A stretch of DNA of 64,000 bases from the NCBI GenBank assembly GCA_016125275.1, contig WGMB01000002.1, forward strand, positions 86,490 to 150,489. Reading direction: 5' to 3'. Every line of letters starts with the position of its first letter. Positions within the stretch are counted from its first letter, which is position 1. The position numbers and the translations under genes were made by a program. Shown piece by piece: positions 36,108 to 44,882 of this stretch. Under the pieces are notes generated by a model. That model was not told the origin of the DNA. It was given only the letters and a program-made list of their open reading frames with translations, and made no database searches. The DNA is from Acidobacteriota bacterium. Its GTDB lineage: Bacteria > Acidobacteriota > Terriglobia > Bryobacterales > UBA6623.

Positions 36108-37469
36108 TCAGTTGTCCCCGGCGGCGGGGGCCGAGGGCCGGCGGACCATCTCCGTGAGGTAGCCCGTCAACGCCTCGATCTCCGTGGGCTGACCCACCAG
36201 GGGCGGCATGTAGGCCTTGTAGGGCGAATCGTCGCCGGCTTGATGCAGGGTCTTGAGCACGTTGGCGATGGAGTCGTGGTCGCGTCCCGCCAGCAGCGAC
36301 CGCATCGAACGGTAGCCGTCGACGGTATGGCACGACAGGCACTGCCCCTTGAACATCAACCGGCCGGTCTCGTTGCTTCCCTGCGCCCAGGGGCTATTGC
36401 TCAAGTAGCCGCTCTGGTTGAAGCCCGCTACTTGGCTCTTGCGCACCCCGTTCGAATACATGTGCTGGCCGATGGTGTAGGGCTTGCGGAGCATCTCGCG
36501 CGCCTGCTCCGTCGCAGCCGTCGCCGCCAACGCCAGGAACAGCACCGAACAGGCGTGGCCGAAGGTGAAGTCGCGCGGATTGCGATAGGCCAGAAAGTAG
36601 GAGATGCCCAGAATCGTCGCCGAGGTCATCACCGTGACCAGAGCCGCCCGGGTGACCTGCGTGAACACTCCGGCGCCGATGGTCGAAACGCCCAACTGCA
36701 GCAGTTGGCGTTGGGATTCAGGAACTGACCACAGGTACCAGACGAACACGAACGGCATCAGGGTAAACGCTGGCACGAGCCACTTGGTCGACCAGCGCAG
36801 GATCTCCGCCTTGAGCTGCGGCTTCTCGAAGCCGTCGATGCGGCTGGCGGTCACCATGGCCCACACTCCGGCCAGCGCCACGCAGACCAGGGTCCGCAGA
36901 ATCAGGCTGGGCCAGTAGGTGGGGTTGAAGAAGGCGTACCAAAAGGCCGACGGCTCGGTTCCGCTGCCGGCGACGGACAGCCAGGTCGAGCCCGGCGTGA
37001 GCATGAAGGTCAAGATCCCGTTGATGATCACCAGGCTGAGCCAGGCCGCGCCGGCGTAGATGTAGCCGATGGTCAGGTGCAGTTGGTTCGAGATGCGGCC
37101 CCAGGTGTAGTAGTAGACCAGCGCCGCCGTGATCTCGATGATGAAGAAGGTCCACTCGATCGCCCAGCCGAACACGAAGTTGTGGATGAGCGTGGAGGTC
37201 GACTCCGGGCTCGCCAGCCCGATGGAGAACCAGATGGCGACGCCGGTGACGGCGCCGAACACCAGCGTCAGCACCAGAAAGAACTTGGCGTGCATGCGCA
37301 CGGCTTCCATCCAGTCGTCGCGGCCTTCTTTGAGGGCCTTGCGCTCGGCGAGCGGCAGGTAGAGGCCGCCGCCGACGGCGAAGTGCGAGACCAGCACGTG
37401 GAAGATGGCGATCATGCCGATCACCCAGCCCGAGCCGATCACGGGAACGTCCCACATCGGATAGTTCAC
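36108..37469 (-). CDS. CydA-like bd-family subunit with C-terminal cytochrome c domain
   Basis: A 453-aa membrane protein. The first 340 residues align by eye with cytochrome bd subunit I: His24 at the position of the haem-b595 ligand (H19 in E. coli CydA), Glu105 and Glu112 (like E99/E107), His131 (like H126) and an N150-G151 turn. The CydA H186 position (haem b558 ligand) appears to be Arg192. The long quinol-binding Q-loop is absent. The C-terminus (about 365-453) is a cytochrome c domain with C377-L-S-C380-H381. It is last in a four-gene operon with cytochrome b and Rieske genes. I infer a c-type-fed bd-like terminal module; oxygen reduction is not proven. Confidence 0.82.
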   Translation of the reverse strand: MNYPMWDVPVIGSGWVIGMIAIFHVLVSHFAVGGGLYLPLAERKALKEGRDDWMEAVRMHAKFFLVLTLVFGAVTGVAIWFSIGLASPESTSTLIHNFVFGWAIEWTFFIIEITAALVYYYTWGRISNQLHLTIGYIYAGAAWLSLVIINGILTFMLTPGSTWLSVAGSGTEPSAFWYAFFNPTYWPSLILRTLVCVALAGVWAMVTASRIDGFEKPQLKAEILRWSTKWLVPAFTLMPFVFVWYLWSVPESQRQLLQLGVSTIGAGVFTQVTRAALVTVMTSATILGISYFLAYRNPRDFTFGHACSVLFLALAATAATEQAREMLRKPYTIGQHMYSNGVRKSQVAGFNQSGYLSNSPWAQGSNETGRLMFKGQCLSCHTVDGYRSMRSLLAGRDHDSIANVLKTLHQAGDDSPYKAYMPPLVGQPTEIEALTGYLTEMVRRPSAPAAGDN

Positions 37470-37473
37470 GGCT

Positions 37474-38580
37474 TCAAACCTCCCAGTAGCCCCAGACGGT
37501 CAACAGGACTACTGCGCCGATAGCGCAGAAGCCGAACCAGGTTGCAGCGCGCGCCTTGCGTTGGCTCGCGCTGGCCGTATCGAACAGCGGAACCAAGGCC
37601 CAGGCCGCCAGCATCGCCGTGAACAGCCCGATGCCCACGAACTCGCCGGCCAGCCCGGGGACGATCCGGCCCAACACCTTCAGGAACTGGAACTGGGCCA
37701 TGAAGTACCACTCCGGGTGAATCCCCAGCGGCGCCGGCGTCAGCGGGTCCGCCTGCGGCCCCAGTGACCAGGGGAACATGGAAGCCAGAATGGCGACCAC
37801 GTTCAGCGCGATCAGCCACATCGCCAAGTCCTTGGCCAGGAAGTTGGGGAAGAACGGAATCGCCCGCCGCATGGCCGGATCCTTGGCCTCCTCCGACGGC
37901 GGCACGGCGTTGCCGTGCTTCTGCACCAGCATCAGATGGAACATCAGAATCGGGATGAACAGCAGCGGCAGCACCACTACGTGCAGCGCGAAGAAGCGCT
38001 GGACCGTTTCGGCGCCGACCGTCGGGCCGCCGCGCACCAGGTCGGCGATGAGCGGGCCCAGCACCGGAACCATCGCCGGGATCTCCAGGCCGATCTTGGT
38101 GGCGAAGTACGACAACTCATCCATCGGCAGCAGGTAGCCGGAGAAGCCGAACACCATCGTCACGCCCAGCAGCGCCAGCCCCGACCACCAGCCCAGCTCG
38201 CGCGGGTTGCGGTAGGCCTTCATCAAGAAGACCGAGAACATGTGGACGAACACAGCCAGCACCATCAGGTTGGCGGACCAGTTGTGCGCCGAGCGGATGA
38301 GCCAGCCGAACTCGACGTCGTAGGTGATCTGGCGAACCGAGTTGTAGGCGTCCGGGCCGGGCCGGAAGTACACCAGCAGCAACACGCCGGTGGTCACCTG
38401 GATGAGGAAGAAGAACAGCGACAGGCCGCCCCAGTAGTACCAGAAGGAGTGCGCGTGCAGCGGCACCATCTTCTTGCGGCCGAAGGCGGCCAGCTCTTCC
38501 AGGCCCAGCCGCTGGTCCAGCCAGCCGTACAGCCCGGAGGAGGGGCGCGGCTCAGACCCTGGATATGATGATGTCGCCAT
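37474..38580 (-). CDS. Cytochrome b (b6-like) of a Rieske/cytochrome b complex
   Basis: A 368-aa integral membrane cytochrome carrying both N- and C-terminal cytochrome b domains. Haem ligands are His99/His113 (13 residues between) and, with one preceding pair member elsewhere in the helix set, His200/His215 (14 residues between); the 13/14 spacing is b6f-like. The Qo-site PEWY motif is at 289-292. The N-terminal helix resembles b6 (GLYGWLDQRLGLEELAAFG), but the Cys that binds haem ci in b6 is absent. The ATG at 38580 overlaps the Rieske gene end by 29 bp, and the CydA-like gene follows 4 bp after the stop. It should oxidise quinol and pass electrons to the Rieske centre. Confidence 0.93.
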   Translation of the reverse strand: MATSSYPGSEPRPSSGLYGWLDQRLGLEELAAFGRKKMVPLHAHSFWYYWGGLSLFFFLIQVTTGVLLLVYFRPGPDAYNSVRQITYDVEFGWLIRSAHNWSANLMVLAVFVHMFSVFLMKAYRNPRELGWWSGLALLGVTMVFGFSGYLLPMDELSYFATKIGLEIPAMVPVLGPLIADLVRGGPTVGAETVQRFFALHVVVLPLLFIPILMFHLMLVQKHGNAVPPSEEAKDPAMRRAIPFFPNFLAKDLAMWLIALNVVAILASMFPWSLGPQADPLTPAPLGIHPEWYFMAQFQFLKVLGRIVPGLAGEFVGIGLFTAMLAAWALVPLFDTASASQRKARAATWFGFCAIGAVVLLTVWGYWEV

Positions 38581-39034
38581 CGGTCGCCTCCACGTGATAG
38601 ACGCCCAGCGAACGGGGCGGAGGGCCGCCGACCACTTGGCCGGTGCGCATGTCGTACACGCCGGAGTGGCAGGCGCAGAAGATGCGCTTCTGGTCGGGCT
38701 CGAACTGCACTGTGCAGCCCAGGTGGGTGCAGACGGCGTCAAAGCAGACCAGCGATCCGTCGGCGTGGTGGATCAGCATCGCCGGGCGGGCGCCGAACTG
38801 GAGCATCAGGGCCGAACCGGCCGGCGGCTCGTCGGTCTTGGGGATCGAGATCTGGGTCACGGCGCCGGCTTCGGCCGCCCGCTCCACCGGAGTCGCCAGA
38901 TAGCGATAGACGGGATAGGCGAGGGCCGCTCCGTAACCGGCCGCCGCCGCCCCCAAGCCTACCCGCAGCAGCGTGCGCCGGGTGCTGGGCTCGTCCAGGG
39001 GCGCCGCCGGCAGCGTCGTCGATGACTCAGACAT
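38552..39034 (-). CDS. Rieske [2Fe-2S] protein of the quinol-oxidising complex
   Basis: A 160-aa protein with an N-terminal twin-arginine-like signal anchor (STRRTLLRVG, then a hydrophobic helix about 22-46) and a C-terminal Rieske domain. Cluster ligands are C102-T-H104-L-G-C107 and C120-A-C122-H123-S-G; the ligands are C102, H104, C120 and H123, with C107/C122 as the disulfide pair. The ATG at 39034 overlaps the end of the upstream membrane-protein gene by 8 bp, and the gene's end overlaps the cytochrome b start by 29 bp, indicating tight translational coupling. Confidence 0.94.
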   Translation of the reverse strand: MSESSTTLPAAPLDEPSTRRTLLRVGLGAAAAGYGAALAYPVYRYLATPVERAAEAGAVTQISIPKTDEPPAGSALMLQFGARPAMLIHHADGSLVCFDAVCTHLGCTVQFEPDQKRIFCACHSGVYDMRTGQVVGGPPPRSLGVYHVEATDGDIIISRV

Positions 39035-40142
39035 ACTTTTCCTCCACCTTGCGCGCGGAGAACGCCACTCGCGCCATCCAGACCACCAGCCCGACGGCGA
39101 TGACGAACAGCAGCAGGAACAGGCCGACCACCGACCAGTTCGTGTAGACCTGCCGGTCCCACACATCGAAGCCCGCGCGCAGCAGCGTCGTGTCCCGAAT
39201 GCCGTCGCGCACCATCACCAGCGCCAGCGTCTGCACAAAGGCCGCCAGGGCAGCGCCCCCGGCCGCCAGCGGCAGGGCCGCCGAGGCCTTGCCCGCCTGT
39301 CGGGCGCCGACCGCGATCAGCAAAGCGACGGCAGCCCACCAGACGTAGCCGAACCCGGCGTACACAGCGTTGTCGGCCAAGCCCTCGCGGACTCCTTCCG
39401 GCAGCGCGCCGAGCACCACGAACGCCATCACGCCGACCGCCGCCGCGCCGCCGGCCGCCAGCGCGCCGCCCCAAAACCGCAGCAGCCGCCCCACCGCCGG
39501 CGCCAAGTCTGTCTTCAGGCCCAGCAGCAGCAGCCCCGCGCCCGCCGTGGGCAGCGTGGCGGCCAGGAAGAAGAACCAGCGCGGCAACACCGTCGGGTCG
39601 CCGGCGTTGAGCTGGTTGCCCGCCTGGGTCGCCTCATACATGCCGCTCCAGGCCTCCGGCCGGATCATCAACGTCATGTTGTTGGTGTAGATGAAGCCCA
39701 CCGCCAGGGCCAGCAGCAGCGAAGCCAGCCCGGTCAGCCCCCAGGGCTGCTTGCGCTCCACCCGCGCAGCCGCCAGGTACAGACCGTAGTAGCTGCCGAT
39801 GAGCAAGAAGATCACCGAGATCCAGTACGCCCCGATCAACACGCTGGAGGTGTACAGCGCGCGACCGTAGAGCACTTGGGTGAACAGCAGCGGCGGAATG
39901 CCGAGGTTGACGACGTAGGCCATGACGGTGGGCAACCGGTGGGCCAGCATCCCTGAGCCTTGCGCCAAAGCGTCGTCGCTGCGGCTGCGCGCCAGCCAGC
40001 GCCAAGCCAAGCCCACCAGCAGGCCGCCGATCAACAGCTCGACAGCCAGGAAGTGAAGAGTCAGAGTGACTTCGTGTAGCAGCTTGAACAGCCACACGGG
40101 GGCGGGCAGCGGGATCGGATCCGCCGCCGGAAACATTTCCAT
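39027..40142 (-). CDS. Polytopic membrane subunit of the Rieske/bd-like operon
   Basis: A 371-aa membrane protein with about nine hydrophobic helices, first gene of the operon. I do not recognise a named family. Helix 1 carries His23 and His30 (LLHEVTLTLHFLAVELLIGG), and its layout recalls the CydA-like subunit at 36108-37469 (both have HF.AV followed by Gly-Gly, and a later W..N..M/L..P turn before a periplasmic loop). It may be a diverged bd-family partner replacing CydB; this is inference from pattern only. A GGGAGG Shine-Dalgarno precedes the ATG at 40142 by 12 bp. The frame extends upstream into the divergent promoter and is not used. Confidence 0.75.
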   Translation of the reverse strand: MEMFPAADPIPLPAPVWLFKLLHEVTLTLHFLAVELLIGGLLVGLAWRWLARSRSDDALAQGSGMLAHRLPTVMAYVVNLGIPPLLFTQVLYGRALYTSSVLIGAYWISVIFLLIGSYYGLYLAAARVERKQPWGLTGLASLLLALAVGFIYTNNMTLMIRPEAWSGMYEATQAGNQLNAGDPTVLPRWFFFLAATLPTAGAGLLLLGLKTDLAPAVGRLLRFWGGALAAGGAAAVGVMAFVVLGALPEGVREGLADNAVYAGFGYVWWAAVALLIAVGARQAGKASAALPLAAGGAALAAFVQTLALVMVRDGIRDTTLLRAGFDVWDRQVYTNWSVVGLFLLLFVIAVGLVVWMARVAFSARKVEEKYV

Positions 40143-40356
40143 CGGATCAAGTCCTCCCTTTCGCAGTGGGTTTTGAGGACTGCGAAAACGATTGCATGCA
40201 AATCGGCGGCCAATCCTCGCGGGTCTTACGGGCGTAGCCTTTGCGGTCCATCGACGGTCTCGGCGAAGCCCTTCAGGCCCCAGGCGCTGGGGGATATTCC
40301 CCACTCCGCGGATTTCCTGGCCGCGGCGCTTGGACGAACCGCGTCAACAATCGATA
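40143..40356. promoter_or_regulatory. Divergent control region with inverted repeat and palindrome
   Basis: This 214-bp region lies between the respiratory operon (minus) and a DUF1549/DUF1553 gene (plus). It contains a perfect inverted repeat TTTCGCAGT (40159-40167) / ACTGCGAAA (40179-40187) with an 11-bp spacer, and a separate perfect palindrome TTGCATGCAA (40192-40201). Both lie 17-60 bp upstream of the first gene of the respiratory operon, well placed for operator sites. The regulator is unknown. Confidence 0.55.
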
Positions 40357-42528
40357 ATGGAATCCATGATTCGAGCCGTCCTGGCGATGCTGGCGTTGAT
40401 CCTGTTCGGGCTGACCGCGGCGGCGGCCCCGCCCAAGGCGGCTCGGAGCGACTACTGGGCCTTCCAGACGCCCGCGCCGCAGGCCGTCCCGTCGAATCCT
40501 TCGCCGTGGATCCGCACGGCCGTCGACGCCTTTCTGCTCGACAAGCTCCAGGCCAAGAATCTGGAGCCCTCCCCCGAGCTCGGCAAGCAGATGCTCGTCC
40601 GCCGACTCTACCTCGACCTGTGGGGTCTGCCGCCGACGCCCGAACAGGTGGACGCCTTCGTCAACGACCGCTCCCCGCGGGCTTACGAGGAGCTCGTCGA
40701 GCGGCTGATGGCCTCTCCACACTACGGCGAGCGCTGGGCCCAGAAGTGGCTCGACGTGGTGCGCTACGCCGACACCAACGGCTTCGAGGGCGACAAGCTG
40801 CGTCCGCAAGCCTGGCGCTACCGCGACTACGTGGTCCGCTCCTTCACCGAAGACAAGCCCTACGACCGCTTCGTGCAGGAGCAGATCGCCGGCGACGAGC
40901 TGTTTGCCGGAGACGACCAGGCGCTGATCGCCACAGGCTTTCTGCGGGCCGGGCCTCGCCACGTGGTGGGCGGCAACACCGATCCGGAGATGCTGCGCCA
41001 GGAGCTGATGGTGGAGATGACGGCCGGCGTCGGATCGGCCTTCCTGGGGCTGACCGTGCAGTGCGCGCGCTGCCACGACCACAAGTTCGACCCGATCCTG
41101 CAGGCCGACTACTACCAGTTGCAGGCCTTCTTCGCGCCGGTGACGCTCGAGGAGGTCTCGATCGCCTCACCCGAGGAGGTCGCCGCCTACGAGCAGGCCA
41201 AGGCCGCCCACGAGGCTCGGCTCGAACCCATCCAGAAGACCCTCAAGGAAATGGAGAAGCCTTGGCACGACAAGGCTTACGAGATCAACAAGCAAAACCT
41301 GGAGCCGGCGCTGAAGGCCGCGCTCGACAAGCCCGAGGAGCAGCGCAGCGAGGAGGAGAAGCAGCTCGCCTCCGACGCCAAGTCGCAGGCCAAGGTCGCT
41401 TGGTACGACATGCTCGCCGTCATGCCGGCCGACATCAAGGCCGAGCGCGCGCAACTGCGGCGCAAGCTGCACGCCATCGAGCTGGAGGCGCCCACGCCGC
41501 CGCGCGCCGCCTTCGCCGTGGGCAACACCGACAAGGAGCCCCCGATCACGCACATCCTGGCGATCGGCGACTACCAGCACCCGCTGGGCGAAGTGCAGGC
41601 GGAGTTCCTCAGCGCCGTGCCGGACTTCGGGCTCGAGGTTCCCGGCGGCGCCGCCGGCCGGCGGGCCGCGCTGGCGCGCTGGCTCACGCACCCGCAGCAC
41701 CCCTTGACGGCGCGCGTGATGGTCAACCGCATCTGGCAGTTCCGCATGGGAGCCGCGCTCACCGACGACCCGAACAACTTCGGGCTGCTGGGCGCCGCCA
41801 GCCCGAGCCAGCCCGAGCTGCTGGACTATCTGGCGACCCAGTTCGTGGACCTGGGCTGGAGCGTCAAGGCGATCGACCGCATGATCGTGCTCTCGAGCGC
41901 CTACCGCCAGGCGGTGGCGACCGACGAAGCCAAGGCCAAGATCGACCCGGACAACAAGCTCTACTGGCGGGCCAACCGCGTGCGCCTCTCCGGCGAGCAG
42001 ATCCGCGACCAAGCCTTGGCGGTCACCGGCAAGCTCAACCTGGCCGTGGGCGGCGAGCCCGTGCTGGTGCCGATCGAGCCCGAGATCTACGACCTGATCT
42101 TTACCGAGGGCGAGCCGGACAACCTGTGGCCCGTGACGCCGGACCCCGAGTCGCACCATCGCCGCAGCCTCTACCTGCTCAACAAGCGCACCGTGCGGCT
42201 GCCGCTGCTGGCCAACTTCGACCAACCCGATACCATGAGCTCGTGCGCGGTGCGCTCGCGCTCCACCCACGCTCTGCAGTCGCTGACCCTGTTGAACAGC
42301 GACTTCATCCAGGACGCCTCCAAGGCCTTCGCCGAACGCTTGGCGGGCGCTTGCGGCCAGGATGACAAGACTTGCCAGGCCGAGCTCGCCTGGAGGCTCT
42401 CGCTGTCCCGCCGTCCGAACGATGTCGAGCGGACGCTGGCGGTCGAGTTTCTCTCCGACCCGGACACCCGGCTCCAGGACTTCTGCCTGGCGCTGCTGAA
42501 TCGCAATGAGCTCGTTTATCGACCCTGA
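40357..42528 (+). CDS. DUF1549/DUF1553 secreted protein (no N-terminal cytochrome)
   Basis: A 723-aa exported member of the PSD1 family. The signal peptide is about residues 4-24 ([15 protein letters not shown]); start ATG 40357 or 40366. DUF1549 follows directly ([36 protein letters not shown]), with a haem-like CARCH motif at C236/C239/H240, then DUF1553 ([33 protein letters not shown]). Unlike the copy at 4716-7241 it lacks the N-terminal PSCyt1 domain. A Lys/Glu-rich helical segment (about 280-360) may be a coiled coil. It overlaps its DUF1501 partner by 23 bp. Confidence 0.9.
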   Translation: MESMIRAVLAMLALILFGLTAAAAPPKAARSDYWAFQTPAPQAVPSNPSPWIRTAVDAFLLDKLQAKNLEPSPELGKQMLVRRLYLDLWGLPPTPEQVDAFVNDRSPRAYEELVERLMASPHYGERWAQKWLDVVRYADTNGFEGDKLRPQAWRYRDYVVRSFTEDKPYDRFVQEQIAGDELFAGDDQALIATGFLRAGPRHVVGGNTDPEMLRQELMVEMTAGVGSAFLGLTVQCARCHDHKFDPILQADYYQLQAFFAPVTLEEVSIASPEEVAAYEQAKAAHEARLEPIQKTLKEMEKPWHDKAYEINKQNLEPALKAALDKPEEQRSEEEKQLASDAKSQAKVAWYDMLAVMPADIKAERAQLRRKLHAIELEAPTPPRAAFAVGNTDKEPPITHILAIGDYQHPLGEVQAEFLSAVPDFGLEVPGGAAGRRAALARWLTHPQHPLTARVMVNRIWQFRMGAALTDDPNNFGLLGAASPSQPELLDYLATQFVDLGWSVKAIDRMIVLSSAYRQAVATDEAKAKIDPDNKLYWRANRVRLSGEQIRDQALAVTGKLNLAVGGEPVLVPIEPEIYDLIFTEGEPDNLWPVTPDPESHHRRSLYLLNKRTVRLPLLANFDQPDTMSSCAVRSRSTHALQSLTLLNSDFIQDASKAFAERLAGACGQDDKTCQAELAWRLSLSRRPNDVERTLAVEFLSDPDTRLQDFCLALLNRNELVYRP

Positions 42529-43957
42529 CTTGGCGCAAGCCCACCGCATCCGGCGCGAGCTGCGTCGGCGCGACGTGCTGCGCGGCGCCGCCAACGGCTT
42601 CGGCGCGCTGGCCCTGCAGAGCCTGCTGGCGCGGGACGGTCACGCCGCGCCCAAGCGCGTGGACCCGCTCGAGGCCAAGACCCCGCACTTCGCGCCCAAG
42701 GCCAAGTCGGTGATCTTCCTGTTCAACGTCGGCGCGCCGAGCTCGATGGACACCTTCGACCCCAAGCCGAAGCTGACCGAGATGCACGGCCGGCCGATGC
42801 CGGAGAGCATGGGCAAGGTCGGCGGCCAGTTCACCGACGGCTCGCAACCGATCTTCGGCTCGCCCTGGGAGTTCAAGCCGCGCGGCCAAAGCGGCATGCC
42901 GATCTCGACGCTGTTTCCGCACGTCGCCCAGCATGCTGACGACCTCTGCGTGGTCCGCTCGTTCACCACCCGCAGCGTGGTCCACGCGCCGGCGATGTAC
43001 GAGGTCCATTGCGGCCGCCTGTTCGCCACGCACCCCAGCATGGGCGCCTGGGTGACCTACGGGCTGGGCAGCGAGTCGGACAATCTGCCGGCCTACGTGG
43101 TGATGCCGCAGCCGGAGGGCACCCCCGAGGGTGGTCCGCCTTGCTGGGGAGCCGCCTTTCTGCCGGCCGTCTACCAAGGAACCCTGCTGCGGCCCGGCCC
43201 CACGCCGATCCTGCACCTGGAGCGGCCGCCGGACATGACCGAGTCCCGCCAGCGCCGCACGCTCGACCTGTTGCAGAAGCTCAATGAGATGGACGCCGGG
43301 CAGGACAGCGAAATGGCCGCCCGGATCTCGAGCTACGAGCTGGCCTTCCGGATGCAGGCGCACGCGCCCGAAGCCGTGGACCTGCAGAAGGAGACGCCCG
43401 CCACCCGCGAGATGTACGGTCTGAACCAGGACCATACCCGCGACTTCGGCACCCGACTGCTGTTGGCGCGCCGCATGGTGGAGCGCGGCGTGCGCTTCGT
43501 GCAGGTGTACTCGGGCGGCGGCCCAATCTTCATGCAGTGGGACGCTCACCAGCACCTGGTGGCCAACCACGAGAAGATGGCCGGCCACACCGACCAGCCG
43601 ATCGGCGCGCTGCTCACCGACCTCAAACAGCGCGGCCTGCTGGACGAGACCCTGGTGGTGTGGGGCGCGGAGTTCGGACGCCTGCCGACGTCCCAATCCG
43701 GCAACGGCCGCGACCACAACCCCTACGGCTTCACCATGTGGTTCGCCGGCGGCGGGACCAAGGGCGGCCGAGTCATCGGCGCGACCGACGACTTCGGGCT
43801 GCGCGCGGTCGAGAAACCCTACACGATGCGGGACTTCCACGCGACGCTGCTGCACCTGCTGGGCCTCGATCAGCACCAGTTGTGGTATCTGCACAACGGC
43901 CGCCACGAAAAGCTGGTGGACTTTGGCGGAAACCTCATCGAAGAGGTCTACGCCTAA
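42506..43957 (+). CDS. DUF1501 family secreted protein (second copy)
   Basis: A 483-aa DUF1501 protein with an N-terminal twin-arginine-like signal preceded by about 20 residues ([18 protein letters not shown]). It shares with the first copy the [19 protein letters not shown] start of the mature domain, [24 protein letters not shown] and the C-terminal [17 protein letters not shown]. Its overlap with the upstream DUF1549/DUF1553 gene implies coupled translation and probably a shared function. A cytochrome c and thioredoxin pair faces it from the other strand, 26 bp away. Confidence 0.9.
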   Translation: MSSFIDPDLAQAHRIRRELRRRDVLRGAANGFGALALQSLLARDGHAAPKRVDPLEAKTPHFAPKAKSVIFLFNVGAPSSMDTFDPKPKLTEMHGRPMPESMGKVGGQFTDGSQPIFGSPWEFKPRGQSGMPISTLFPHVAQHADDLCVVRSFTTRSVVHAPAMYEVHCGRLFATHPSMGAWVTYGLGSESDNLPAYVVMPQPEGTPEGGPPCWGAAFLPAVYQGTLLRPGPTPILHLERPPDMTESRQRRTLDLLQKLNEMDAGQDSEMAARISSYELAFRMQAHAPEAVDLQKETPATREMYGLNQDHTRDFGTRLLLARRMVERGVRFVQVYSGGGPIFMQWDAHQHLVANHEKMAGHTDQPIGALLTDLKQRGLLDETLVVWGAEFGRLPTSQSGNGRDHNPYGFTMWFAGGGTKGGRVIGATDDFGLRAVEKPYTMRDFHATLLHLLGLDQHQLWYLHNGRHEKLVDFGGNLIEEVYA

Positions 43958-43983
43958 CGGACGCTGTGGACGCCCGGGGCCGG

Positions 43984-44451
43984 TTAGGGCCGCCCCCGCG
44001 CCCCCACGAACTCCAGCATCTCCCGCGCGCTCATCAGCCCGGCGCGCGCCAGCTCCTGGCCGTCGCCGTCCACCAGTACGATCGTCGGGATGCCGCTGAG
44101 CCGGTGCGCGCGGGCGGCCTCGGCGCTCGAATCTTCGTCCACGTCCAGGCGCACCGGAATCGTCTCCGCGTCCACCGCCGTGCGCACCCGCTCGTCGGGC
44201 CACACCTCTCGCTCCATCACCCGGCACGGCGGGCACCAGTCCGCCGTAAAGTCCAGCAGCGCCGGCTTGCCCGTCGCCTTCGCTTCCGCCAGAGCCGCCT
44301 CGTAGTCGGTCCGCCAGGCCGGCAGATCCTCCGCCGACGGCTTCGGCAGAAAGCCGTAGAACGAGCCCTTCACGCCCGTCCAGCTCAACGCCACCAGCGC
44401 CAGGACGAACAGCGGAGGGATCCACTTGTCGAACCGTTCCTGAAAGCTCAT
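43984..44451 (-). CDS. Membrane-anchored thioredoxin-like protein (DsbD C-terminal type)
   Basis: A 155-aa protein with one N-terminal membrane helix (about 11-27) and a thioredoxin domain outside the cytoplasm. The active site is C73-P-P-C76 (ADWCPPCRVME), resembling the C-terminal domain of DsbD rather than classical CGPC thioredoxin; the cis-Pro loop GIPT is present. A likely role is thiol reduction, for example of apocytochromes or Cys-containing exported proteins. Its start overlaps the cytochrome c gene stop by 4 bp (ATGA), so the two are translationally coupled. Confidence 0.9.
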   Translation of the reverse strand: MSFQERFDKWIPPLFVLALVALSWTGVKGSFYGFLPKPSAEDLPAWRTDYEAALAEAKATGKPALLDFTADWCPPCRVMEREVWPDERVRTAVDAETIPVRLDVDEDSSAEAARAHRLSGIPTIVLVDGDGQELARAGLMSAREMLEFVGARGRP

Positions 44452-44873
44452 CGCTCCAGCTCCTCCACCGTCCAGTAGCGGCTCCGGCCGGAGTCGGCCT
44501 GGCGCACTTTCTTCACGGCCTCGACGCTGATGGCCGGGCTGGGCTCGCCGAAGTGTCGGCGAACGAACGACAGCAACTCGGCGAGCTTTTCGTCGTCCAG
44601 GATCTCTCCGAAGCCCGGCATCTCCCGGTCATGCGTCTCGCCGCGCACCACGATGCGGCCGGTAAGCCCGTGCATCACGATGCGGATCAGCCGCGACTCG
44701 GGCCCGGTCACCCACTCCGCTTCCTCCAGCGGCGGGGCCTCGCCCATCTCTTGGCCGTCGTAGCGATGGCAGGCCGCGCAATAGCTGAAGAACAGCTTCT
44801 CGCCCGGCTCCTCGGCCCCGGCCGCGACGGTCGCAGCCAACGCCAGCGCACCCATGCCCGCCAACAGCCTCAC
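44448..44873 (-). CDS. Periplasmic monohaem cytochrome c
   Basis: A 141-aa exported cytochrome c. The signal peptide is about residues 1-20, the haem motif is C32-A-A-C35-H36, and Met85 (REMPGFG) is the probable distal ligand. The C-terminal tail (about 112-141, VKKVRQADSGRSRYWTVEEL) is extra to a minimal cytochrome c. The start codon is GTG at 44873; an ATG six codons in is an alternative. Coupled to the thioredoxin gene and next to the DUF1549/DUF1501 pair, it could be their electron partner. Confidence 0.9.
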   Translation of the reverse strand: MRLLAGMGALALAATVAAGAEEPGEKLFFSYCAACHRYDGQEMGEAPPLEEAEWVTGPESRLIRIVMHGLTGRIVVRGETHDREMPGFGEILDDEKLAELLSFVRRHFGEPSPAISVEAVKKVRQADSGRSRYWTVEELER

Positions 44874-44882
44874 ACCCGCAGC

